Positions 42,201-48,891 of a stretch of DNA of 64,000 nucleotides are shown here, one piece after another; position 1 is the stretch's first letter; each line of letters begins with the position of its first letter. This stretch comes from DASSKK01 sp035690495 (GTDB lineage Bacteria > Actinomycetota > Actinomycetes > Propionibacteriales > Nocardioidaceae): contig DASSKK010000074.1 in NCBI GenBank assembly GCA_035690495.1, positions 32,560 to 96,559 on the forward strand, given 5' to 3'. A model generated the notes under the pieces. That model did no database searches. It worked only from the letters and a program-made list of their open reading frames with translations, and had not been told where the DNA came from. A program made the position numbers and the translations under genes.

Positions 42201-43068
42201 TCAGGCTGATCGTGGTGCCCTGGAAGTCGGCCACCGCCAGCTTGTTGGTGCGGGCACGGTTGACGATGTCCTCGTAGGCGGTCCAGAACGCGGCGAAGTC
42301 CATCGACTCCGCGCCCTTGACGCAGGGAACCACGAGCTGCCGGGTGCCGTCCGGCTTGGGCAGGTCGATGGCCAGCCCGAGGTTGACGTGCGCCGGGGTG
42401 ACCAGGGTGGGCTTGCCGTCGACGACCTCGAAGCCGCTGTTCATCTCGGGCATCGTGGCCAGCGCCTTGACCAGCGCATAGCCGATGATGTGGGTGAACG
42501 ACACCTTGCCGCCGCGGGCGCGGGACAGGTGGTTGTTGATCACGATCCGGTTGTCGATCAACAGCTTGACGGGGACCGCACGCACGCTCGTCGCCGTGGG
42601 CACCGCAAGGCTGGCGTCCATGTTCTGCACGGTGCGGGCAGGAGCGCCGCGGAGCACGGTGTGCTTCGGCTCGTCCTTCGCCTCGCTCGCCGGCGCCGAA
42701 TTCGGCTCCTTGGGCACCGGCTTGGTCGTCGACGGAGCACTCTGCGTGTCGTCGGCACGCTTGCGGGCGTCGGTGGACGGTGTCGGCTTGGCGGCCGGCT
42801 TCCCGCCGCTCGGAGCCTTGCCGGGCTTGTCGTTCTTCTCCTGCTGGGACGGCGCCCGGCCCTGGCTCGTCGTACTCCCGTTCCCGGACCCGGTGTCTGC
42901 TTCGGAGGCGCCCGGCTGGTAGTTCTTGAAGAAGTCCCACCATTGCTTTCCGACGCTCTTCGGGTCCTGCTGGTATCGCTCGAACATCTCGTCCACGAGC
43001 CACTCGTTGGCTCCGAACTCCGCCAACGGGTTGTCGGCGGGTGATGCGTCCTGCGAAGACTCGGCCAC
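39292..43068 (-). CDS. kgd: multifunctional 2-oxoglutarate metabolism enzyme (Kgd, SucA with fused SucB-like domain)
   Basis: A 1258-residue Kgd/OdhA-type enzyme. The first ~45 residues (LAEFGANEWLVDEMFERYQQDP) match the E1 N-terminus, residues ~50-115 form an Ala/Pro/Lys-rich linker, ~120-345 the acyltransferase-like domain with TYDHRVIQGAVSGEF, and the remainder the THDP-dependent E1 core with HGDAAFAGQGVV and NNQVGFTASP. It decarboxylates 2-oxoglutarate; with a separate E2/E3 it serves the TCA cycle. There is no lipoyl domain, as usual. GTG 43068; AGAGG stands eleven bases upstream. Confidence 0.94.
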   Translation of the reverse strand: MAESSQDASPADNPLAEFGANEWLVDEMFERYQQDPKSVGKQWWDFFKNYQPGASEADTGSGNGSTTSQGRAPSQQEKNDKPGKAPSGGKPAAKPTPSTDARKRADDTQSAPSTTKPVPKEPNSAPASEAKDEPKHTVLRGAPARTVQNMDASLAVPTATSVRAVPVKLLIDNRIVINNHLSRARGGKVSFTHIIGYALVKALATMPEMNSGFEVVDGKPTLVTPAHVNLGLAIDLPKPDGTRQLVVPCVKGAESMDFAAFWTAYEDIVNRARTNKLAVADFQGTTISLTNPGTIGTNHSVPRLMAGQGAILGVGSMDYPPEFQGASEDTLNRNAVSKVMTLTSTYDHRVIQGAVSGEFLKRIHGLLLGEDGFYDEIFRALRIPYEPIRWANDISANHDDEISKQARILELIHAYRVRGHIMADTDPLEYQQRSHPDLEVESHGLTLWDLEREFATGSFGGEGRRFMKLRNILGILRDSYCRTVGIEYMHIQDPEQRRWIQERVEQPHVKPPREEQLRIMLKLNQAEAFETFLQTKFVGQKRYSLEGAETTIPLIDEICEAAAEDSLDEVTIGMAHRGRLNVLANIVGKSYGQIFREFEGNIDPRTVQGSGDVKYHLGAEGEFSADSGATIKVSVAANPSHLEAVDPVLEGIARAKQDVLNRGAEFPVLPLLVHGDAAFAGQGVVAETLNLSQLRGYRTGGTIHVVVNNQVGFTASPASARSSLYCTDVARMVQAPIFHVNGDDPEACIRVAHLAYQYRQAFKKDVVIDLVCYRRRGHNEGDDPSYTQPLMYDLIEQKRSVRKLYTESLIGRGDITLEEAEQVLRDFQQQLERVFTEVREASSAPSAFTTAPDYPEKSIGETATTVSKEVLKRIADAYVNAPEGFTVHPKVFPQLERRAGAITDGPIDWGTGEILAFGSLLMDGRPVRLSGQDSRRGTFASRFATVIDRHNADEWTPLAHLSDDQSQFYVYDSLLSEYAAMGFEYGYSVARPDALVLWEGQFGDFVNGAQIVIDEFVTSGMTKWGQRSGVVLLLPHGYEGQGPDHSSARIERFLTMAADDAFVVAQPSTPASYFHLLRRHALGEQHRPMIVFTPKSMLRRKEATSQPADFTEGGFRPVIGDEDVEPDEVRTLLLCSGRITWDLVKERARRRKDAGDSGDGAQSASQVAIARLEQFYPHPLDELKAEIGRYPNLEQVRWVQDEPANMGPWPHLALNVVPQLGGIEVARVSRPASSSPSVGQTSRHVEEQKALIAEAFGD

Positions 43069-43224
43069 GGCCTGGATCGCCTCTTCCGGGGAAACGATGT
43101 GAATGATCTCTAGGGTGGAGGAACGGCTACCAGGCTAGACCTCCCCGACAAGCCGGCGCCGCCTGGATCGCCGCCTAACTACATCCCGCCATCCAGCCCA
43201 GACAACACGAAAGGAGATGTGCGT

Positions 43225-43872
43225 GTGAGGACGCTGGTACGACGCCTCGGCGGCAGTGTGCTGTGCGTGCTGGTGCTCGTTGTGGTGACCGCCTGCACGG
43301 GCCCCACCGAGCACCACGCGGCGAAGCCTTCGAGCTCGCCGAGCCCCTCGGCCTCGGTCGGCTCGGGGGCGACGCTCACGCCGAAGCCGCTGCCGCTGAC
43401 GGTCAGGGTCACCCGGGTCTCCGGCAAGCTGGGGCCGAAGCTGCGACGCTCGTTGGAGCACAACGTCGGCAAGACCGTGCGCAGCTACTTCAACGCGGCG
43501 TTCCTGGCCGGCCCCTACCCGCGCAAGGACTTCTCCTCGGCGTTCTCCGCGTTCACCAAGAGTGCTGCGCACGAGGCCCGGAAGGACCGGCGACTGCTCA
43601 CCAACGTCCACCTGGGCCCGACCATCCAGTCGGTGACGCCCAAGATCGAAGGCGCCTACTTGTCGGTGCTGGCGCCGTACAAGGTGGCCGCCGGGCTCAG
43701 CGCGCACATCCATCTCGAGTTCGTCGCCAACCGGGGCGACAAGCCGGCGCGCCGGGTGATCGTCAAGGGGCGGCTGTCCCTGACCCACGGCAAGAGCGGC
43801 AAGTGGCAGATCATCGCCTATCACGTGTCCCGGTCCAGCCACGTGGTCGGCGCGGAAGGGAGCGGGACATGA
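43225..43872 (+). CDS. probable lipoprotein, hypothetical
   Basis: A 215-residue exported protein. A basic start (VRTLVRRLGG) and hydrophobic core (VLCVLVLVVVTAC) end in a lipobox-like LVVVTAC (Cys at about 24), followed by a Ser/Pro-rich stalk. The mature part is basic and soluble, resembling Mce-associated or DUF4878-like folds, but I do not assign one. GTG 43225 is chosen because AAGGAG (43211-43216) is eight bases upstream. The stop overlaps the LCP start by ATGA, so it may act with the cell-wall ligase. Confidence 0.72.
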   Translation: MRTLVRRLGGSVLCVLVLVVVTACTGPTEHHAAKPSSSPSPSASVGSGATLTPKPLPLTVRVTRVSGKLGPKLRRSLEHNVGKTVRSYFNAAFLAGPYPRKDFSSAFSAFTKSAAHEARKDRRLLTNVHLGPTIQSVTPKIEGAYLSVLAPYKVAAGLSAHIHLEFVANRGDKPARRVIVKGRLSLTHGKSGKWQIIAYHVSRSSHVVGAEGSGT

Positions 43873-44810
43873 TCGGCAGCGGATCCGCGACGCGCTGGGT
43901 GCCCTCGTCGCGGTGGCGGCAGGTACGCCGTCTGGTGGTCCTCGCGCTCGTGCTCGCGGTCACCGGGCTGGTGATCCCGCGGGCAACGGTGCGGAACGCG
44001 CCGATGTCGCTGGTCAAGGCCAGCACGGCGTCCGGTGTGGGGCACAGCAAGAACGTGATCTGGATCCTCTGCCTCGGCTCCGACGCGCGGCCCGGGCAAC
44101 GGGTCACCGGGACCCGGGCCGACGCGATCCAGCTGGTCGGGCTGAACCTGAAGACCCATGCGGCCACCGACATCGGCGTCCCCCGCGACTCGTGGGTGCA
44201 CATCGCGGGACACGGGATGAGCAAGATCAACGCGTCGATGTTCTACGGCGGACCGCAGCTGATGGCCGACTCGGTCGCCCACCTGGTCGGGATCCGTCCG
44301 GACTACGTGTTCACCGCCGGCTTCGACGCGTTCCGGCACATGGTGCACACAATCGGCGGGGTGACCGTCTACTCGCCGTACGCCTGGTCGGACCCGGTGC
44401 GACCGCAGGGCTACCACGTCGGCAAGAACAAGCTCACCGCGTTCCAGGCGCTGATCTTCGCCCGGATGCGGCATGCCCTGCCGCACGGGGACTTCGACCG
44501 CTCCGCGGACCAGCGGCGTCTGCTGGTGGGCATCTTGAAGAAGGTGCGGGGACGACTGAACGAGCCCGGGTTCTTCGAGCGCAGCCTCTACTCGGTGGTC
44601 AAGAACCTCAACACGGACCTCAAGCCCTCCGAGCTGTACCAGCTGGCGACCGCGCTGTCCTCGATCGAGCCGCGCAAGTTCAAGGGCTGCGTCATCCAGG
44701 GCAGCACCGGGTACGTCGGGCCGCAGAGCGTGGTCTTCGCCAACGTGGGCCAGGCGCACCGCTACGCGCGCGACGCCCGCAACGACGCCACGCTGAACCA
44801 CGGCTGCTGA
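43869..44810 (+). CDS. LytR-CpsA-Psr (LCP) family protein
   Basis: A 313-residue LCP protein with an N-terminal membrane anchor (LVVLALVLAVTGLVIP, ~22-37). The catalytic domain shows LGSDARPGQRVTGTRADAI, LVGLN, ATDIGVPRDSWVHI (Arg at the pyrophosphate site) and RMRHALPHGDFDRSADQRRLL. LCP enzymes attach glycopolymers such as arabinogalactan or teichoic acid to peptidoglycan at the outer membrane face. It overlaps the lipoprotein stop (ATGA). Paired palindromes follow the gene. Confidence 0.9.
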   Translation: MIGSGSATRWVPSSRWRQVRRLVVLALVLAVTGLVIPRATVRNAPMSLVKASTASGVGHSKNVIWILCLGSDARPGQRVTGTRADAIQLVGLNLKTHAATDIGVPRDSWVHIAGHGMSKINASMFYGGPQLMADSVAHLVGIRPDYVFTAGFDAFRHMVHTIGGVTVYSPYAWSDPVRPQGYHVGKNKLTAFQALIFARMRHALPHGDFDRSADQRRLLVGILKKVRGRLNEPGFFERSLYSVVKNLNTDLKPSELYQLATALSSIEPRKFKGCVIQGSTGYVGPQSVVFANVGQAHRYARDARNDATLNHGC

Positions 44811-44840
44811 TCCGGACTCGGTCGGGCGCGGCAGACGCTG

Positions 44841-44916
44841 CAACCGGTCAAGTGACCGGTTGTGACCTGACTTGAGCGACCGGCGACGTCACAACCGGTC
44901 ACGTGAACCCTTGTGA
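44841..44916 (+). repeat. two palindromes downstream of the LCP gene
   Basis: CAACCGGTCA (44841-44850) and TGACCGGTTG (44853-44862) form a perfect 10-bp palindrome with a two-base centre. Then TCACAA (44889-44894) and TTGTGA (44911-44916) form a second arm pair containing ACCGGTCACGTGA, a near copy of the ACCGGTCAAGTGA inside the first. They could be a terminator without T-run or paired operators. Confidence 0.6.
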
Positions 44917-44938
44917 TCGGCTGACGGAGCGGATGCCT

Positions 44939-45046
44939 GCGCCCCCGGTGATCGTCGCTGCGCTCCTCGACCGGGGGCTGGCCTCGCGATGAGTACGAGC
45001 GGGCTCGCCCTCCCGCTCGCCTGCGCCCCCGGTGGCGCCCCCGGTA
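44939..45046 (+). repeat. three copies of the tRNA-Arg 3'-end motif
   Basis: GCGCCCCCGGT occurs at 44939-44949, 45023-45033 and 45035-45045; the last is the 3' end of tRNA-Arg (on the minus strand). The first two share a longer 16-base match (44935-44950 and 45019-45034). Copies of a tRNA 3' end are typical of integration sites; here they could be a scar. Confidence 0.5.
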
Positions 45047-45107
45047 GGATTCGAACCTACGCTCCCGCCTCCGGAGGGCGGTGCTCTATCCCCTGAGCTA
45101 CGGGGGC
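45033..45107 (-). tRNA. tRNA-Arg (CCG)
   Basis: A complete cloverleaf on the minus strand: acceptor GCCCCCG/CGGGGGC, D-arm GCTC-AGGGGATA-GAGC, anticodon stem CCGCC/GGCGG with loop CTCCGGA (anticodon CCG, decoding CGG), T-arm with GGTTCGAATCC and an encoded CCA. The discriminator is G. It lies between the LCP and response-regulator genes. Confidence 0.95.
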
Positions 45108-45148
45108 TCGGGACGGGCGAAAGCGTACAGGACAGCGGGGAGTCGACG

Positions 45149-45607
45149 ATGACCAGCCTCGACGCAACCGACGGGCGCGAACCGTCCGACGACGCCTCAC
45201 CTGGTGCGCCCACGACCACGCAGGCCCGGGTGCTGGTCGTCGACGACTCCGCCGCGATCCGGGAGCTGATCGCGGTCAACCTCAGGCTCGAGGGCTTCGA
45301 CGTAGCCGTCGCCGAGGACGGCGAGGCCGCACTCGCGATCATCAAGCAGTTCGCACCCGCGGTGGTGACGTTGGACGTGGTGATGCCCCGCCTCGGCGGG
45401 CTGGAGACCGCGCAACGACTCCGGGCCGACCCGGCCACCGCCGGAATCGGCATCGTGATGGTCACCGGTCGCACCCAGCCCGCCGACCGTGCCCTTGCCG
45501 AGGATGCCGGCGTCGACGTCTTCGTCCCCAAGCCGTTCGAGCCCAACGAGCTCATCGACGTGGTGAACCGTCTGCTCCAGCGCTCGGATACTGCGACTGA
45601 ACAGTGA
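45149..45607 (+). CDS. single-domain response regulator (receiver only)
   Basis: A 152-residue CheY-like receiver with a ~25-residue N-terminal extension. Acidic pocket VVDDSAAIRE, phosphoacceptor Asp in VVTLDVVMPRLGG, Thr in IVMVTGRTQ and Lys in VFVPKPFEPNE are all present. It has no output domain, so it would act through protein contact. No histidine kinase is adjacent. ATG 45149 follows GGGGAG. argS begins 43 bases after its stop. Confidence 0.88.
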   Translation: MTSLDATDGREPSDDASPGAPTTTQARVLVVDDSAAIRELIAVNLRLEGFDVAVAEDGEAALAIIKQFAPAVVTLDVVMPRLGGLETAQRLRADPATAGIGIVMVTGRTQPADRALAEDAGVDVFVPKPFEPNELIDVVNRLLQRSDTATEQ

Positions 45608-45650
45608 TATCGGTGTGAGCGGGGCCAGGGAGCCCGGATACCCTGAGGCG

Positions 45651-47402
45651 GTGACTCCCGAGCAGCTGTCCGCGGCGATCGTCGCCGCCCTGACCGCGCT
45701 GACCGACGAAGGCGCGCTGGGGCTGGCCGACGTACCGTCGCGGGTGACCGTGGAGCGGCCGAAGAGCAAGGAGCACGGCGACTACGCCACCAATGTCGCG
45801 CTGCAGCTGGCGAAGAAGGCCAGCATGCCGCCGCGCGAGCTGGCCGCGTTGCTTGCAGAGCGGCTGGAGTCCGCGGACGGTGTCGCGACGGTCGAGGTCG
45901 CCGGTCCGGGTTTCCTCAACGTCCGGGTCGCGGCGGGAGCCCAGGGGGAGGTCGCCGCGCGGATCGTCGCCGCGGGCACGGCGTACGGCACAAGCGACAC
46001 GGCAGCCGGCGAGCGGGTGAACGTCGAGTTCGTGTCGGCCAACCCGACCGGGCCGGTGACGCTCGCCTCCGCGCGCTGGGCCGCCGTCGGCGACGCGATC
46101 GCCCGGCTGGTCGCGGCGCGCGGCGCCGACGTGGCCAGGGAGTACTACTTCAACGACCACGGCGCGCAGATCGACCGGTTCGCGCGGTCGCTGCTCGCGC
46201 GGGGACGCGGACGCGAGGTTCCCGAGGACGGGTACGCCGGCGGCTACGTCGACGAGATCGCCCAGCAGGTGCTCGCCGAGCACCCGGAGATCGCCGACCT
46301 GCCCGACGACCAGGCTCGGGAGAGCTTCCGCAGGCACGGCGTCGCGCTGATGTTCGCGGAGATCAAGCGGACCCTGCACGGCTTCGGCGTGGACTTCGAC
46401 GTGTACTTCCACGAGAACGACCTGCACGAGTCCGGCGCGGTCAAGCGGGCGATCGAGCGGCTGTCCGAGATGGGCAACATCTACGAGAAGGACGGCGCGG
46501 TGTGGATCCGCACCGAGAAGTACGGCGACGACAAGGACCGTGTCATCGTCAAGTCCGACGGCAGCGGCGCCTACATCTCGGGCGACGCCGCCTACTACCT
46601 GGACAAGCGGGAACGCGGCTTCGACCGATGCCTGATCCTGCTCGGCGCCGACCATCACGGCTACGTGAGCCGGCTGATGGCGCTGTGCGCTTCCTTCGGC
46701 GACGAGCCCGGCACCAACCTCGAGGTGCTCATCGGTCAGATGGTGAACCTGGTCAGGGACGGCGCGCCGCTGCGCATGTCGAAGCGGGCTGGCGACGTCA
46801 TCACGCTGGAGGACCTCGTGGACGCCGTCGGCGTCGACGCCGCGCGCTACGCGCTGGTGCGCTACTCGATGGACGCCACCATCGACATCGACCTGGACCT
46901 GTGGGCCAAGCAGAGCAGCGACAACCCGGTGTTCTACGTGCAGTACGCCCATGCCCGGCTGGCCTCGATCCTGCGCAACGCGGGGGAGCTGGGGATGGGT
47001 GGTTTCGAGGCTCGCTCCGCTCGCACCTCAACCACCGAGAGAGTGGGCGAGGCTCGCTCCGCTCGCACCTCAACCACCGCCGGCACAAGCTCGACCGGCG
47101 GGGGAGCGGACCCGACGCTGCTCACCCACCCGCTGGAGGGCGACCTGCTGCGCGCGCTCGCCGAGTTCCCGAGGATCGTGTCGGCCGCCGCGGAGCTGCG
47201 CGAGCCGCACCGGATCGCCCGCTACCTGGAGGACACCGCGTCGAGCTTCCACAAGTTCTACGACTCCTGCCGGGTGCTTCCGCAAGGCGACGAGCAACCC
47301 GCGCCGATCCACACCGCGCGGCTGCTCCTCGTCGAGGCGACCAGGATCGTGCTCGCCAACGGCCTCGGCCTGCTCGGCGTCTCGGCGCCCGACCGGATGT
47401 AG
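45651..47402 (+). CDS. argS: arginyl-tRNA synthetase with unusual HIGH region and a repeat insertion
   Basis: A 583-residue class I ArgRS. The N-terminal additional domain, catalytic core (FVSANPTGP), YFNDHGAQIDRFA, LGADHHGY, the KMSKS-like LRMSKRAGD and the DALR anticodon domain (SSFHKFYDSCRVLP) are present. Two oddities: at residues 137-140, where HIGH (HIGG in mycobacteria) is expected after NPTGP, the sequence is TLAS; and residues ~450-487 are a low-complexity insert (FEARSARTSTT twice) encoded by palindromic repeats. GTG 45651 follows GAGG; an earlier GTG at 45615 is possible. It heads the argS-lysA-hom-thrC-thrB run. Confidence 0.92.
   Translation: MTPEQLSAAIVAALTALTDEGALGLADVPSRVTVERPKSKEHGDYATNVALQLAKKASMPPRELAALLAERLESADGVATVEVAGPGFLNVRVAAGAQGEVAARIVAAGTAYGTSDTAAGERVNVEFVSANPTGPVTLASARWAAVGDAIARLVAARGADVAREYYFNDHGAQIDRFARSLLARGRGREVPEDGYAGGYVDEIAQQVLAEHPEIADLPDDQARESFRRHGVALMFAEIKRTLHGFGVDFDVYFHENDLHESGAVKRAIERLSEMGNIYEKDGAVWIRTEKYGDDKDRVIVKSDGSGAYISGDAAYYLDKRERGFDRCLILLGADHHGYVSRLMALCASFGDEPGTNLEVLIGQMVNLVRDGAPLRMSKRAGDVITLEDLVDAVGVDAARYALVRYSMDATIDIDLDLWAKQSSDNPVFYVQYAHARLASILRNAGELGMGGFEARSARTSTTERVGEARSARTSTTAGTSSTGGGADPTLLTHPLEGDLLRALAEFPRIVSAAAELREPHRIARYLEDTASSFHKFYDSCRVLPQGDEQPAPIHTARLLLVEATRIVLANGLGLLGVSAPDRM
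46998..47078 (+). repeat. palindromic repeat inserted in frame in argS (two copies)
   Basis: Copy one (46998-47036) begins GGTGGTTTCGAGG and ends CCTCAACCACC, arms that pair with a two-base bulge. The second copy lacks the left arm; 47048-47078 repeats 47006-47036 exactly (31 bases). Together they add about 36 codons between LRNAGELGM and DPTLLTHP without shifting the frame. Confidence 0.85.
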
Positions 47403-47404
47403 CC

Positions 47405-48886
47405 GTGCCGGTCTCCCACGAAGCCGGCTGGGCGCACGCCGACGGCGCGCTGCGCGGACCAGCCTGGCTGCGCCCCCCCGAGGACGTGAACGCGCTCGTG
47501 CCGTCGCTGTGGTCCTCGACCGCCCGCAAGAACGAGCACGGCGCCCTCGAGGTCGGAGGAGTCGACGTCCGCGACCTGGTCGCGGAACACGGCACGCCGG
47601 CGTACGTCCTCGACGAGGCGGACTTCCGGGCTCGTGCCCGCACGTTCCGCGAGGCCTTCTCCGACTACGCGGTCTACTACGCCGGCAAGGCGTTCTTGTG
47701 CACGACGGTGGCCAGGTGGACCGCCGAGGAGGGGCTGCTCCTCGACGTGTGCTCGGCCGGCGAGCTGACCGTGGCACTGCGCGCCGGCTTCGACCCGGCC
47801 CGGATCGGCTACCACGGCAACAACAAGACAACCGCCGAGCTGCGTCGCGCGGTCGAGGCTGGAGTCGGGCGGATCATCGTCGACTCCTTCGACGAGATCG
47901 ACCGGCTTGCGCAGGTGGTTGCGGGGTGGTTTCGAGACGGCTCGCCTAGCGGCTCGCCTCCTCAACCACCTGGGGGCTCGCCTAGCGGCTCGCCTCCTCA
48001 ACCACCGGATCAACCACCGGGGGTGCTGGTGCGGGCGACCGCCGGGGTCGAGGCGCACACCCACGAGTACATCGCCACCGCGCACGAGGACCAGAAGTTC
48101 GGCTTCTCGATCGTGTCCGGCGACGCCGCGGAAGCAGTACGCCGTGTCCACGCGGCTCCCGGCATGGAGCTGCGCGGGCTGCACTCTCACATCGGCTCGC
48201 AGATCTTCGACAGCGCAGGCTTCGAGGTGGCCGCCCGTCGCGTTCTCGCCCTGCACGCCGAGCTGTGCGCGGAGCTCGGCATCGAGATGCCGGAGCTCGA
48301 CCTTGGCGGCGGCTTCGGGATCGCCTACACCACCCAGGACGACCCGGCCGACGCCCGTCGGCTCGCCAAGGACCTCACCGAGATCGTCGCCCACGAGTGC
48401 CGCGCGCTCGGCGTACCCGTGCCGGCGCTGTCGATCGAGCCCGGACGCGCGATCGCCGGCCCGGCGATGTGCACGGTCTACGAGGTCGGCACGGTCAAGC
48501 GGGTCGAGCTCGACGCAGGCGCGGCACGCACCTATGTCTCGGTGGACGGCGGGATGAGCGACAATATCCGCACCGCGCTCTACGACGCCGACTACTCCTG
48601 CACGCTGGCCAACCGCACGTCGTCGGCCGCACCCGTGCTGGGGCGTGTCGTCGGGAAGCACTGCGAGGCCGGCGACGTCCTGGTCAAGGACGAGTTCGTG
48701 CCCGGGGACATCGCCCCCGGCGACCTCCTCGCGGTGCCGGGCACAGGGGCCTACTGCCGCTCCATGGCGAGCAACTACAACCACGCCCTGCGGCCGCCCG
48801 TGGTCGCCGTGCGTGAGGGCCGGTCCACGGTCGTGGTGCGCCGCGAGACTGAGGATGACCTGCTGCGCACGGACGTGGGAGCCTGA
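47405..48886 (+). CDS. lysA: diaminopimelate decarboxylase with repeat insertion
   Basis: A 493-residue PLP-dependent DapDC, the last step of lysine synthesis. The PLP lysine is in YYAGKAFLC, with LHSHIGSQIFD, DLGGGFGIAY and EPGRAIAGPA following, and CEAGD near the substrate site. Residues ~174-206 (GWFRDGSPSGSPPQPP and a second SPSGSPPQPP) are an insert with no match in LysA, between DRLAQVVA and VLVRATAGVEAHTHE; the DNA is a palindromic repeat. GTG 47405 starts two bases after the argS stop. hom follows after five bases. Confidence 0.93.
   Translation: MPVSHEAGWAHADGALRGPAWLRPPEDVNALVPSLWSSTARKNEHGALEVGGVDVRDLVAEHGTPAYVLDEADFRARARTFREAFSDYAVYYAGKAFLCTTVARWTAEEGLLLDVCSAGELTVALRAGFDPARIGYHGNNKTTAELRRAVEAGVGRIIVDSFDEIDRLAQVVAGWFRDGSPSGSPPQPPGGSPSGSPPQPPDQPPGVLVRATAGVEAHTHEYIATAHEDQKFGFSIVSGDAAEAVRRVHAAPGMELRGLHSHIGSQIFDSAGFEVAARRVLALHAELCAELGIEMPELDLGGGFGIAYTTQDDPADARRLAKDLTEIVAHECRALGVPVPALSIEPGRAIAGPAMCTVYEVGTVKRVELDAGAARTYVSVDGGMSDNIRTALYDADYSCTLANRTSSAAPVLGRVVGKHCEAGDVLVKDEFVPGDIAPGDLLAVPGTGAYCRSMASNYNHALRPPVVAVREGRSTVVVRRETEDDLLRTDVGA
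47925..48006 (+). repeat. palindromic repeat inserted in frame in lysA (two copies)
   Basis: The first copy (47925-47970) begins GGTGGTTTCGAGA and ends CTCCTCAACCACC, the same outer arms as the argS element. A 32-base direct repeat follows: 47939-47970 equals 47975-48006. A further ATCAACCACC (48009-48018) is a third partial end. The element is read in a different frame from that in argS, yet keeps lysA open. Confidence 0.85.
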
Positions 48887-48891
48887 AGCCG

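Noticed and set aside
39811..43044. Long open frame on the plus strand opposite kgd
   Set aside because: Its His/Arg/Val-rich translation matches no family; high-GC codon bias of kgd opens this antisense frame.
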